From Streptomyces sp. TLI_146 (GTDB lineage: Bacteria; Actinomycetota; Actinomycetes; Streptomycetales; Streptomycetaceae), in assembly GCF_002846415.1 (NCBI RefSeq), contig NZ_PJMX01000001.1:7502001-7566000 (forward strand): a stretch of 64,000 nucleotides of DNA, written 5' to 3'. The position numbers were made by a program, and so were the translations under genes. Below, piece after piece: positions 18,001-27,265 of this stretch; within the stretch, counting starts at the first letter, position 1, and each line of letters starts with the position of its first letter. The notes beneath the pieces were generated by a model. It worked only from the letters and a program-made list of their open reading frames with translations, was not told the DNA's origin and did not search any database.

Positions 18001-18966
18001 ATGAGCAATCTCGATCGTCAAGCCACGCTCTCCGTGTGCGGCGGCCGCGGCTTCGTCGTCGCCGAGCCGGTGCGCGAGCTCCTCTCGCCGCGCACCGTCA
18101 AGCTCGGCGAGTCCACCGAGGTCCGCCGACTGCTGCCGAACCTCGGCCGCCGTATGGTCGGCGCCTGGGCCTTCGTCGACCACTACGGCCCGGACGACAT
18201 CGCCGACGAGCCCGGCATGCAGGTGCCGCCGCACCCGCACATGGGGCTCCAGACGGTGAGCTGGCTGCACGAGGGCGAGGTGCTGCACCGCGACAGCCTC
18301 GGCAGCCTGCAGACCGTACGCCCGCGCGAGCTCGGCCTGATGACCTCGGGGCGGGCGATCAGCCACTCCGAGGAGAGCCCCCGCCCGCACGCCCGTCTGC
18401 TGCACGGCGCCCAGCTCTGGGTCGCCCTGCCCGACGCCCACCGTCACACCGAGCCGCACTTCCAGCACCACGCGGACCTGCCCACGGTGACCGCGCCGGG
18501 CCTGAAGGCCACGGTGATCCTCGGCGAGCTCGACGGCGCCGCGTCGCCGGGCACGATCTACACGCCCCTGGTCGGCGCCGACCTGACCCTGACGGCGGGC
18601 GCGGACCTCGCCCTGCCCCTGGACCCCGACTTCGAGTACGCGGTCCTGTCGATGTCCGGCGAGGCCCACGTGGACGGCGTCCCGGTCCTCCCCGGCTCCA
18701 TGCTCTACCTCGGCTGCGGCCGCACCGAACTCCCCCTGCGCGCCGCCTCCGACGCGGGCCTGATGCTCCTGGGCGGCGAGCCGTTCGAGGAGGAGATCGT
18801 GATGTGGTGGAACTTCATCGGGCGTTCGCAGGCGGACATCGAGGAGGCACGGGAGGAGTGGATGTCGGGGGCGCGGTTCGGCGAGGTGAAGGGATACGAC
18901 GGGGAGCGGCTCTCCGCCCCCGCGCTGCCGCCGGTGCCGTTGAAGGCGCGGGGGAGGGTGCGGTGA
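18001..18966 (+). CDS. Pirin-family bicupin protein
   Basis: A 321-residue pirin. The N-terminal cupin holds the metal-binding set HPHMG, then VSWLHEGEVLHRDSLG and the ISHSEE segment, matching the His/His/His/Glu iron site. The C-terminal cupin ends with GGEPFEEEIVMWWNF, the typical pirin tail contact. Bacterial pirins have been linked to redox sensing or quercetinase activity, but its role here is not deducible. The ATG at 18001 begins the conserved fold. Confidence 0.88.
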   Translation: MSNLDRQATLSVCGGRGFVVAEPVRELLSPRTVKLGESTEVRRLLPNLGRRMVGAWAFVDHYGPDDIADEPGMQVPPHPHMGLQTVSWLHEGEVLHRDSLGSLQTVRPRELGLMTSGRAISHSEESPRPHARLLHGAQLWVALPDAHRHTEPHFQHHADLPTVTAPGLKATVILGELDGAASPGTIYTPLVGADLTLTAGADLALPLDPDFEYAVLSMSGEAHVDGVPVLPGSMLYLGCGRTELPLRAASDAGLMLLGGEPFEEEIVMWWNFIGRSQADIEEAREEWMSGARFGEVKGYDGERLSAPALPPVPLKARGRVR

Positions 18967-18989
18967 GCGGGGGCTGACCTTCTGGCTCG

Positions 18990-19424
18990 TTACGTGGCGG
19001 TCGTCAGCCCCGGCACCCCTCTCGGCGTGCCGTCCGCGTCGATCGCGACGAACGTCAGCTGGGCCGTCGCCACCTCCGTCGTGGGGCCGGACGCGTTCCA
19101 GCGTTCGGCCGTGACCTGGACGGTGACGTCCATCGAGGTGCGGCCGGCGCGTTCCAGCTCCGCGTGGACCGTGAGCAGGTCGCCCGCGCGGACGGGGGCG
19201 AGGAAGGCCATGCGGTTCACCGAGACGGTGACGGCGGGCCCGTCCGCGTGGCGGCCCGCGGCGGCCGCGGCCGCGTCGTCGATCAGCTTCATGACGACGC
19301 CGCCGTGGATGGTGCCGTACAGGTTGGTGTCGTGCTCGCTCATGATGTGCGCGAGGGTGACCCGGGAGTCGGCGGGCGCCTTGTGGGCGCGGCCGGTGGT
19401 CGTGCGGATGCCCATGGGGTTCAC
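18990..19424 (-). CDS. Acyl-CoA thioesterase (hotdog fold)
   Basis: A 144-residue single hotdog-domain thioesterase of the YciA-like type. It has the typical MSEHDTNLYGTIHGGVVMKL segment, with the HGG turn and a following Asp-rich helix. It would hydrolyse acyl-CoA to free acid and CoA in the cytoplasm. The GTG at 19424 has AAGGAG six bases upstream; an ATG at 19415 is the alternative. A cobalamin riboswitch lies about 170 bases upstream on the same strand with no gene between, so this is the apparent controlled gene, which is unusual. Confidence 0.82.
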   Translation of the reverse strand: MNPMGIRTTTGRAHKAPADSRVTLAHIMSEHDTNLYGTIHGGVVMKLIDDAAAAAAGRHADGPAVTVSVNRMAFLAPVRAGDLLTVHAELERAGRTSMDVTVQVTAERWNASGPTTEVATAQLTFVAIDADGTPRGVPGLTTAT

Positions 19425-19592
19425 GGGACTCTCCTTCGCGAGTCGCGGCGGGGATCCCGGCGGTCGGTGCGAGGAGCCGGATTTCGCCAAGGTCGCGAAG
19501 GGCGTGGAGGAACGGCAGCGCCGAAGGCCACGCGCGATGGGTGCGTGACCGCCCGCTCCGCCGGCCCTCCCCTCGAAGGCCGCCGAGATCGC

Positions 19593-19613
19593 CGTACGCA
19601 CGGGTGGCGTACG
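19593..19613 (-). terminator. Hairpin just downstream of the cobalamin aptamer
   Basis: A perfect 7-bp stem, CGTACGC and GCGTACG with a 7-base loop, follows directly after the 3' end of the aptamer on the minus strand. No U-tract is present, so it may be a GC-type terminator or part of the expression platform. Confidence 0.45.
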
Positions 19614-19614
19614 G

Positions 19615-19825
19615 GCAGTGGCAGGTCTTCGGACTCGCGGGCGCGCCTGCCGGTCTCCCGGCGGACCCCTACTGGCCGTCGCTTCCCGGGCCCGGTGGCC
19701 GGGCCCAGTGCTGATGACGGCGGTCGTTCCCGCTCACCGCTGCGGGGCAGTCCCGGATTCCCACCGGGTTCCCTCTTACGACGCCTCCCGCCTGGCGGAC
19801 GGGGCGAACCAGCTGCGGTGACAGC
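19615..19825 (-). promoter_or_regulatory. Cobalamin (adenosylcobalamin) riboswitch
   Basis: Read on the minus strand, the conserved core elements appear in order: GGGAACCCGGTGGGAAT, CCGGGACTGCCCCGCA, GCGGTGAGCGGGAA, a CACTGG block, GGGAAG, and the closing GAGTCCGAAGACCTGCC. This matches the cobalamin riboswitch consensus. The natural target in Streptomyces at this type of locus (beside 3-hydroxybutyryl-CoA dehydrogenase and isocitrate lyase) is, from memory, B12-independent methionine synthase metE, which is absent here. Downstream on the same strand lies only the thioesterase. Confidence 0.88.
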
Positions 19826-19874
19826 GTAACCAGAGACCGGCAATCGGACGGCAACCGGCTCCGCGGGCGACCCA

Positions 19875-20741
19875 TCACCCCTCGCCGTACCGGTGGAACC
19901 CCCGCCCGCTCTTGCGGCCCAGCAGGCCCGCCTCGACCATGCGCTGGAGCAGCGGCGGCGGGGCGTACAGCGGCTCCTTGAACTCCGCGTACAGGGAGTC
20001 CGCGATCGCCGCCACCGTGTCCAGGCCGATCAGATCGACGAGCCGGAGCGGGCCCATCGGGTGGGCGCAGCCCCGTTCCATGCCGGCGTCGATGTCGGCC
20101 GCCGAGGCGAAACCGGACTCGGCCATGCGGATCGCCGCCAGGAGGTACGGCACCAGCAGGGCGTTCACCACGAACCCCGCCCGGTCTTTCGAGCGGACCG
20201 TGGTGCGGTCCAGGACGGACGACGCGAACTCCTCTGCTCTGGCCAGGGTTTGGGCCGAGGTGTGCAGGGACGGGACCACCTCCACCAGTGGCATCACCGG
20301 CACCGGGTTGAAGAAGTGCAGCCCCACCACCCGGTCCGCGCGCCCGGTCGCCATGCCCAGGCGCATGATCGGGACCGACGACGTGTTGGTCGCCAGGATC
20401 GCGTCCGGGTCCTCCACGGCCTTGTCGAGCGCGGCGAACACCTCGGCCTTGAGCGCCGGGTCCTCGGGGACGGCCTCGACGACCAACTGCCGGTCGGCCA
20501 GGTCGTCCAGGCTGCCGCTGAACACGAGCCGGGCCAGGGCGTCGTCCCGCTCGGCCGGTGTCGCCTTGCCCCGCTCGACGGCGCGGTCCAGGGAGTGGAC
20601 CAGCCGCTCGCGCGCCGCCCGGGCCGCTCCCGCGTCGGTCTCGCAGACGACGGTGTCGAGCCCGGCCCGGGCACACACCTCCGCGATCCCCGCCCCCATC
20701 TGGCCGCCCCCGACGACCCCCACGCGCTGGATAGTGCTCAT
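19875..20741 (-). CDS. 3-hydroxybutyryl-CoA dehydrogenase
   Basis: A 288-residue NAD(P)-dependent dehydrogenase. The Rossmann motif GGGQMGAG is at residues 11-18; LATNTSSVPI and GLHFFNPVPVMPLVEVV carry the catalytic His region of the 3-hydroxyacyl-CoA dehydrogenase family. It interconverts 3-hydroxybutyryl-CoA and acetoacetyl-CoA. The ATG at 20741 follows GGAGGG; an upstream extension is not conserved. It lies 67 bases after isocitrate lyase on the same strand, so they probably form an acetate or acyl-CoA assimilation operon. Confidence 0.9.
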   Translation of the reverse strand: MSTIQRVGVVGGGQMGAGIAEVCARAGLDTVVCETDAGAARAARERLVHSLDRAVERGKATPAERDDALARLVFSGSLDDLADRQLVVEAVPEDPALKAEVFAALDKAVEDPDAILATNTSSVPIMRLGMATGRADRVVGLHFFNPVPVMPLVEVVPSLHTSAQTLARAEEFASSVLDRTTVRSKDRAGFVVNALLVPYLLAAIRMAESGFASAADIDAGMERGCAHPMGPLRLVDLIGLDTVAAIADSLYAEFKEPLYAPPPLLQRMVEAGLLGRKSGRGFHRYGEG

Positions 20742-20808
20742 GATCCCTCCGTACGTTGTCGGCAAGCCCTCGTGGGCGGACGCGCTCGCACGCGGACGCG
20801 CGCACGCG

Positions 20809-22092
<1,284 letters not shown>

Positions 22093-22357
22093 GTCCGTCT
22101 CCTGGGAGTGCGAAGGGTGTTAAGGAGGGTGGGGGAGTCGTCGCCGGGGATGTGCGGCCGCCCGGAGCCGTACGCCCGGTGAACGGGGAACCGCGCCGCC
22201 GGGCAGGTCGGGATCGCCGGGAGTGGAGTGGAGCGGCTTCCCGACCGGTCGGCCCGGGGCTTCGTTCCGGGCGGCCGCGGTACGACTGTGGCAGGGGCTC
22301 CGGGCGGGTGTCGATGCTGGCCAAAAGCCATGTTGTGCGAATCTTCCGGCCCGGATC

Positions 22358-22373
22358 TGCCAACTTTGCCAAC
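22358..22373. promoter_or_regulatory. Candidate RamB-type site in the aceA/regulator intergenic region
   Basis: The 368-base region between aceA and the divergent regulator contains TGCCAACTTTGCCAAC, a direct repeat of TGCCAAC. Its centre AACTTTGCCAA resembles the Corynebacterium RamB box (AA/GAACTTTGCAAA). The rest of the region (22093-22460) shows no gene. Confidence 0.45.
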
Positions 22374-22460
22374 CCGCCCGTGAGTTACGCTGATCCACGT
22401 CCGATCGGCTCGCGGGGCGCGCGCGCCCACCCGCACGCGAGGGACGCGAAGGGGGACTGG

Positions 22461-23882
22461 GTGAGCAGGACGTACGCCGGTGCGCGGCTTCGGCGGCTGC
22501 GCGAGGAGCGTCGGCTCAACCAGGCCGAGCTGGCCAGGCTGCTCGCGATCTCGCCGAGCTATCTGAACCAGATGGAGCACGACTCGCGCCCGCTGACCGT
22601 GCCCGTACTGCTGCGGCTGACCGAGGCGTTCGGCGTCGACCCGTCGTTCTTCTCCGAGCACGACACCACCCGGCTGCTCGCCGGACTGCGCGAAGCCATG
22701 GCCGACGAGGTGTCCGCCGCCCGTGTCTCGCCCTCCGACCTCGCCGACCTGGCGGCCAGGCTGCCGGCCGTCGCCGAGGTGCTCCTGGACCTCGGCAGAC
22801 GCAACCAGGACCTGACCGAGCGGCTGGCCGAACTGACCGACGGACGCGACGACTCGGCGCCGCCGGTCGCGGCCCGCACCCCGCACGAGGAGATCCGCGA
22901 CTTCTTCTACCGCCGCCAGAACTACCTCCACGACGTGGACCTGGCCGCCGAGGAGCTCGCCGCCGAGGTCGGCATCCGCCCCGGCGAGGTCCGCCGCGCG
23001 CTCGCCGCGCGCCTCGCGGACCGCCACGGTGTGCGTCTGGTCACCGAGGACGGCGATCGGCTGCACCGCTACGACCCGGCGACCCGCGTCCTGCACCTCT
23101 CCCCGCGCCTGCGCCCCGGCCAGCAGGCGTTCCGTCTGGCCACCCAGCTCGCCCTGCTCGAATACGCCGACGAGCTGTCCCGGCACGCCGCCGAGGACTT
23201 CGACCCGGCGGCCCCGGCCTGGCCGCTCGCCCGCATCGGCGTCGCCAACTACTTCGCCGCCGCGCTGATCCTCCCGTACCGCACCTTCCACGCGGCGGCC
23301 GAAGAGGTCCGCTACGACATCGAGCGGCTCGGCGACCGCTTCGGCCTCGGCCACGAGACCGTCTGCCACCGGCTGAGCACCTTGCAGCGTCCGCGCGCCC
23401 GTGGCGTGCCGTTCTCGTTCGTACGGGTCGACCGGGCGGGCAACATGTCCAAGCGCCAGTCGGCGACCGGCTTCCACTTCTCGCGAGGCGGCGGCACCTG
23501 CCCGCTGTGGAACGTGTACGAGGCCTTCGCCTCGCCCGGCCGGATCCATGTGCAGATCGCTGCCATGCCCGACGGGCAGCGGTATCTGTGGACCGCCCGC
23601 ACGGTCAACCGGCACCGCGGCGGGTGGGGCGAGCCCGCCAAGACGTTCGCGATCGGCCTCGGCTGCGAGCTGCGGCACGCCTCGCGGCTGGTCTACTCCG
23701 ACGGGCTCGACCTGGACAACGCCTCCGCCGCGACCCCCATCGGCATGGGCTGCCGCATGTGCAAACGGCTGGACTGCCCCCAGCGCGCGGTGCCCCCGCT
23801 GGGCCGCGCCCTGGCGATCGACGAGAACAGCACGACGTTCGTGCCCTATCCGGTGGCCGAGGGCGCCGACCGCGAGGTATGA
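22461..23882 (+). CDS. RamB/ScfR-type XRE regulator of acetate or short-chain fatty acid metabolism
   Basis: A 473-residue regulator. Residues about 5-60 are an XRE helix-turn-helix (RLRRLREERRLNQAELARLL). The middle holds an IrrE-like region (LATQLALLEYADEL, IGVANYFAAALILPY). The C-terminus is Cys-rich, with GMGCRMCKRLDCPQRA. This is the architecture of RamB, which controls acetate and glyoxylate genes in Corynebacterium, and of ScfR. The GTG at 22461 follows GGGGGA; longer in-frame extensions run through the promoter. It is divergent from aceA and probably controls it. Confidence 0.88.
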   Translation: MSRTYAGARLRRLREERRLNQAELARLLAISPSYLNQMEHDSRPLTVPVLLRLTEAFGVDPSFFSEHDTTRLLAGLREAMADEVSAARVSPSDLADLAARLPAVAEVLLDLGRRNQDLTERLAELTDGRDDSAPPVAARTPHEEIRDFFYRRQNYLHDVDLAAEELAAEVGIRPGEVRRALAARLADRHGVRLVTEDGDRLHRYDPATRVLHLSPRLRPGQQAFRLATQLALLEYADELSRHAAEDFDPAAPAWPLARIGVANYFAAALILPYRTFHAAAEEVRYDIERLGDRFGLGHETVCHRLSTLQRPRARGVPFSFVRVDRAGNMSKRQSATGFHFSRGGGTCPLWNVYEAFASPGRIHVQIAAMPDGQRYLWTARTVNRHRGGWGEPAKTFAIGLGCELRHASRLVYSDGLDLDNASAATPIGMGCRMCKRLDCPQRAVPPLGRALAIDENSTTFVPYPVAEGADREV

Positions 23883-23895
23883 ATCGGCGGCGCGG

Positions 23896-24360
23896 TCACA
23901 TGGCGTGGCCGCTGCCGTACGGGGCGTACAGATCGAGCAGTCTGGTGCGGGCCGCGTGCAGCCGGTGGGCCAGGACGCGGCTCACCCAGCCGGTGACCGC
24001 CGCGCTGAAGGCGGGGTCGGACTCCATCTGGGCGCGTACGGCGTGGGCGTCGAACTCGAAGGCGTGGACGGGTGTCTTGACCTCGGCGCCCAGCTGCCAC
24101 ACATAGGGGCGGAACAGCCAGGACCAGCCCACCAGTTCGTCGGAGCCGAGCGTCTCGATGACGGCCGGGCGTCTGCCGGGGACGTGCATGTCGAGGGTGA
24201 CCGTGCCCGAGCGCAGGACCCAGAACCGGTCGGCGTGGCCGCCCTCGTTGAAGAGACGGGTTCCGGAGGGGAAGTCGACCTCGTGGGCGAGGCCGGTGAG
24301 GCGGGTGCGGTGCTCGTCCGCCAGGGCGCTGGTGAGCCGGGGGAGCGCGGGACTGCTCAT
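23896..24360 (-). CDS. Cyclic nucleotide-binding (CNMP) domain protein
   Basis: A 154-residue protein with a single Crp-type cyclic nucleotide-binding beta-roll (FPSGTRLFNEGGHADRFWVL, then the HVPGRRPAVIETLGSDELVG phosphate-binding area). It has no DNA-binding HTH, so it is not a full Crp regulator. The ATG at 24360 has AAGGAGG six bases upstream. It precedes no clear operon partner but sits next to a STAS protein, so a signalling role is likely. Confidence 0.8.
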   Translation of the reverse strand: MSSPALPRLTSALADEHRTRLTGLAHEVDFPSGTRLFNEGGHADRFWVLRSGTVTLDMHVPGRRPAVIETLGSDELVGWSWLFRPYVWQLGAEVKTPVHAFEFDAHAVRAQMESDPAFSAAVTGWVSRVLAHRLHAARTRLLDLYAPYGSGHAM

Positions 24361-24407
24361 GGGCGGCCTCCTTGTCGAGTCCCCCTGGTGGCGTTTCCCC
24401 TCCAGTG

Positions 24408-24773
24408 TCACCCGCCCGCGACCAGGACCGCCTCCTCCAGGGTGGGAACCACGCGCAGCACCGCGCCCAGGCCCGACAGCGCCAGGATCCGCAGCGTGAA
24501 CGCGTGCGCGCACACCACGGTGAGAGTGCCGTGGCGGGCGGCCACGCGGCGGCGGGCGGAGCTGAGCAGCCGCAGGCCGGAGCAGTCGAAGAAGGTGACC
24601 GCCGTCAGGTCGATCACGACGTGGGGCTCGTACGGGGCGGTCACCGCGTCCAGGTGCGGGACGACCTCGAGGGCGGTGGCGATGTCGATCTCGCCGCGGA
24701 GGGCCAGCACGGTATGCCCGTGCAGGCGGTAGACGCGCGACGGTGGAGCGAAGTCCGGAAGGACGGTGACCAT
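24408..24773 (-). CDS. STAS-domain anti-sigma factor antagonist
   Basis: A 121-residue STAS protein of the SpoIIAA/BldG/RsbV type. DLTAVTFFDCSGLRLL carries the phosphorylatable Ser65 in the DCSG motif. Such proteins bind an anti-sigma kinase when dephosphorylated and release a sigma factor. GAGG lies seven bases before the ATG at 24773. No anti-sigma kinase or sigma factor gene is adjacent. It is 47 bases upstream of the cyclic nucleotide-binding gene on the same strand and may be cotranscribed with it. Confidence 0.85.
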   Translation of the reverse strand: MVTVLPDFAPPSRVYRLHGHTVLALRGEIDIATALEVVPHLDAVTAPYEPHVVIDLTAVTFFDCSGLRLLSSARRRVAARHGTLTVVCAHAFTLRILALSGLGAVLRVVPTLEEAVLVAGG

Positions 24774-24990
24774 GTGCTCACCTCGGCGGAGGCGACCCGC
24801 CCGCCGGGGGCGGACGGAGGAGAGGGGGTGGCGGACGACGTGCGGTGGAACGGTGGAGACGTTCGGCCCCACGTGTGCAGAACCGGAGCCTCCGGTGTGT
24901 GCATGCCCGTCCCAAGTGGCCGTTGAACATGGTGCGTTGGCATATGACGAATCGGTTCGGCAGACAGTCCGGCGGTCGGCCGACGAACCG

Positions 24991-25614
24991 TCAGGAACCG
25001 TCGTCCGTGGGGGTCGCCCCTGGCCCTACTCCGAGCAGATCGTCGATGCCTGCCTTGATGCGCTCCGGTGTCACCCGCCGCCCGACGGTGAGGTGCTCCA
25101 TCAGGCTCGGGACGAACGGCGCGAGCAGCAGATGGGCCAGGACCGCCGTGTCCGCCTCGGGCCGCGCCTCGCGCAGGAGCATCGACACATGGGTGTGCAG
25201 CGTCGCGTACACCCCGCTGGTGTAGCGCGCGCTCGGTGACGCGGCCTCCGCCAGCTGCATGATCTCGCGCTGCTCCACGATCCGGTCGGCGAGCGCGTGC
25301 AGGAAGGCGCGCAGCCGTTCGGCGGGCGGGGCGCCCGGGCCGAGCGGCGGGGGGCCGGTCAGGAACGACTGCTGGAAGCGCTGCTCGCTGTCGTCCAGGA
25401 GGGCGAAGAGGAGCTGGCTGACGTCGCCGAACCGCCGGTAGACCGTGCCGACGCCCATGCAGGCGGCGTGCGCGACCGCGTTCATGGTGACGGCCTGGGG
25501 CCCCTGCTCGGCCACCAGACGAGCCGCCGCGTCGAGGATCTTCCGGCGGTTGCGAGCGGCGTCGGCGCGCTCGGGCGGGGCCTGGCCCGTGACGGAGAGT
25601 TCGATGCGGGTCAT
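24991..25614 (-). CDS. TetR-family transcriptional regulator
   Basis: A 207-residue TetR repressor. The N-terminal HTH is AARLVAEQGPQAVTMNAVAH followed by GVGTVYRRFGD (residues about 28-66), and the C-terminal ligand domain is helical. It diverges from a WrbA-type quinone oxidoreductase over a 216-base region with three related palindromes, so it very likely represses that gene and itself. The ligand is probably a quinone or aromatic electrophile, by inference from the target. Confidence 0.88.
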   Translation of the reverse strand: MTRIELSVTGQAPPERADAARNRRKILDAAARLVAEQGPQAVTMNAVAHAACMGVGTVYRRFGDVSQLLFALLDDSEQRFQQSFLTGPPPLGPGAPPAERLRAFLHALADRIVEQREIMQLAEAASPSARYTSGVYATLHTHVSMLLREARPEADTAVLAHLLLAPFVPSLMEHLTVGRRVTPERIKAGIDDLLGVGPGATPTDDGS

Positions 25615-25627
25615 GTCCCGAGGCTAT

Positions 25628-25775
25628 CGGATAGCTATCCGCTTCGCCCCGCGGTGCCGCAGGGCAGGGGGCAGGGGCCGGTGGAGGCGGGCAGGGGCGG
25701 TCTCCCAGAAAATCGCTTGCGAAGTGGATTGCTATCCGCTTTACTCGATCCCGTCGGAACCGGATACCTATCCAC
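25628..25775. promoter_or_regulatory. Three related TetR-type palindromes
   Basis: CGGATAGCTATCCG (25628-25641, perfect), GTGGATTGCTATCCGC (25724-25739) and CGGATACCTATCCACT (25761-25776 region) share the core GGAT-A/T-xCTATCC. They lie between the divergent TetR gene and the WrbA gene. The first is next to the TetR start and the other two are near the WrbA promoter. Confidence 0.7.
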
Positions 25776-25830
25776 TTCTCCGGTCCCGTCGTCCGTCTTA
25801 CGAAGATCTCTGCTTGGGAGGGGCCTCGTC

Positions 25831-26436
25831 ATGAGTGCCAAGGTTGCGGTCGTCTACTACTCGGCCACCGGAAACGTCCACCAGCTCGCCAAGGCTGTCG
25901 CGGAGGGGGCGGAGAAGGCCGGCGCCGAGGTGCGGCTGCGCCGGGTCCCCGAGCTGGCCCCGGACGCCGCCATCGACGCCAACCCGGCCTGGCGCGAGCA
26001 CGTCGAGGCGACCAAGGACACCGTCGAGCTCGCCACACTCGACGACCTGGAGTGGGCCGACGCGTACGCGTTCGGCTCGCCCACCCGCTTCGGCAACATC
26101 GCCGCGCAGCTGAAGCAGTTCATCGACACCACGGGCGGCCTGTGGCAGCGCGGTGTCATGGCCGACAAGCCCGTCACCGGATTCACCAGCGCCCACAACA
26201 GGCACGGCGGCAACGAGTCCACCACGCTGGCCCTGTACAACACCTTCCACCACTGGGGCTCGATCATCGTCGCCCCCGGCTACACCGACCCGGTGGTGTA
26301 CGGCGCGGGCGGCAACCCGTACGGCACGGCGCACTTCGGCACCGACGCCGTCGCCGAGGAGACGCTGGTCGCGGCCCGCTACCAGGGTGAGCGTCTGGCC
26401 ACGATCACGGGACGCCTCCAGGCCGGCGCCCGCTGA
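25831..26436 (+). CDS. wrbA: WrbA-type NAD(P)H:quinone oxidoreductase
   Basis: A 201-residue flavodoxin-like FMN enzyme that reduces quinones by two electrons. The FMN phosphate loop is YYSATGNVHQLAKAVAEG at residues about 9-26; FGSPTRFGNIAAQLKQFID and TSAHNRHGGNESTTLALY are the typical WrbA stretches. The ATG at 25831 has GGGAGGGG eight bases upstream. It is divergent from a TetR regulator with operator-like palindromes between, suggesting induction by quinones or electrophiles. Confidence 0.9.
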   Translation: MSAKVAVVYYSATGNVHQLAKAVAEGAEKAGAEVRLRRVPELAPDAAIDANPAWREHVEATKDTVELATLDDLEWADAYAFGSPTRFGNIAAQLKQFIDTTGGLWQRGVMADKPVTGFTSAHNRHGGNESTTLALYNTFHHWGSIIVAPGYTDPVVYGAGGNPYGTAHFGTDAVAEETLVAARYQGERLATITGRLQAGAR

Positions 26437-26571
26437 CCCTGCGGCTGCCCGGGCGCCCCTGACCGTACGTAGCGGTCGGGGGCGCCGACGCGTACTCGGG
26501 CGTTAGGCGTGGACGCTGAGGGGCACCCGTACGAACCGACCGTACGTGCAGTCGAGTTCGGAGGTACAGCC

Positions 26572-26793
26572 ATGGGTCTGGGCGGATGCATTCTGCTGAT
26601 AGGCATCGGAGCGATTCTCACGTTCGCGGTCGACTGGCACGTTCAGGGCATGAACATCCATGTGGCCGGTCTGGTCCTGATGGCCGTGGGCATCATCGGA
26701 ACCGCCGCGTACGTGAGCATCTTCAAGCGTCGGCGGGTCCAGCCGCCGCCTCCTGCCGCGCCGGTGGTCGAAGAGGACCGCCGCTACTACTGA
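26572..26793 (+). CDS. DUF6458 small membrane protein
   Basis: A 73-residue protein with two transmembrane helices (CILLIGIGAILTFAVDWHV and HVAGLVLMAVGIIGTAAYVS) and a short basic and proline-rich cytoplasmic tail. The start MGLGGCILLIG is characteristic of DUF6458 proteins of actinomycetes. GGAGG lies before the ATG at 26572. The function is unknown. The next gene (VOC) begins 17 bases downstream and may be cotranscribed. Confidence 0.85.
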   Translation: MGLGGCILLIGIGAILTFAVDWHVQGMNIHVAGLVLMAVGIIGTAAYVSIFKRRRVQPPPPAAPVVEEDRRYY

Positions 26794-26810
26794 GGCGTGG
26801 AGGGCCTGGG

Positions 26811-27230
26811 ATGGAACCCCTGTCCAAGAAGGTGACGACGGAGTCGACGGGCTTGGTCGAGGCGGCGGTCCTCGCCCTCGACTGCGCCGAGCCGGAGACC
26901 CTGGCGGAGTTCTACGCCCGGCTGCTGGGCGGCGAACCCCCCGGAGAGGACGAACGCTGTACGGAACGGATCGAGATCACCGGCCGCGGCGGTACGCGGA
27001 TGGCCTTCCGCCGCGACCACGGCGCGGCCCCCAACAGCTGGCCCCGCCCCGACGACTCCCAGCAGGCGCACCTGGAACTGCTGGTGGCCCGGGAGGACAT
27101 GGACGCGGTGGAACGCCAGGTGATCGCGCTGGGCGGCCGTCCGCTGGACACGAAGGACAACGGCGGGCCGCACGACACCAGGCTGTACTCCGATCCGGCG
27201 GGGCATACGTTTTCGCTGCGGAGCCGGTGA
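26811..27230 (+). CDS. VOC-family protein (glyoxalase/dioxygenase fold)
   Basis: A 139-residue protein with a pair of VOC beta-alpha-beta-beta-beta modules: LALDCAEPETLAEFYARLLG at the start and DTRLYSDPAGHTFSLRSR at the end. This family includes glyoxalases, dioxygenases and drug-binding proteins; no activity can be assigned. The ATG at 26811 follows a GGAGGG. It lies directly after the DUF6458 gene and converges on the PucR regulator. Confidence 0.8.
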   Translation: MEPLSKKVTTESTGLVEAAVLALDCAEPETLAEFYARLLGGEPPGEDERCTERIEITGRGGTRMAFRRDHGAAPNSWPRPDDSQQAHLELLVAREDMDAVERQVIALGGRPLDTKDNGGPHDTRLYSDPAGHTFSLRSR

Positions 27231-27265
27231 GCGCGGGCGGTCCGCCGGGCGCGGAGGCGGAGCGG

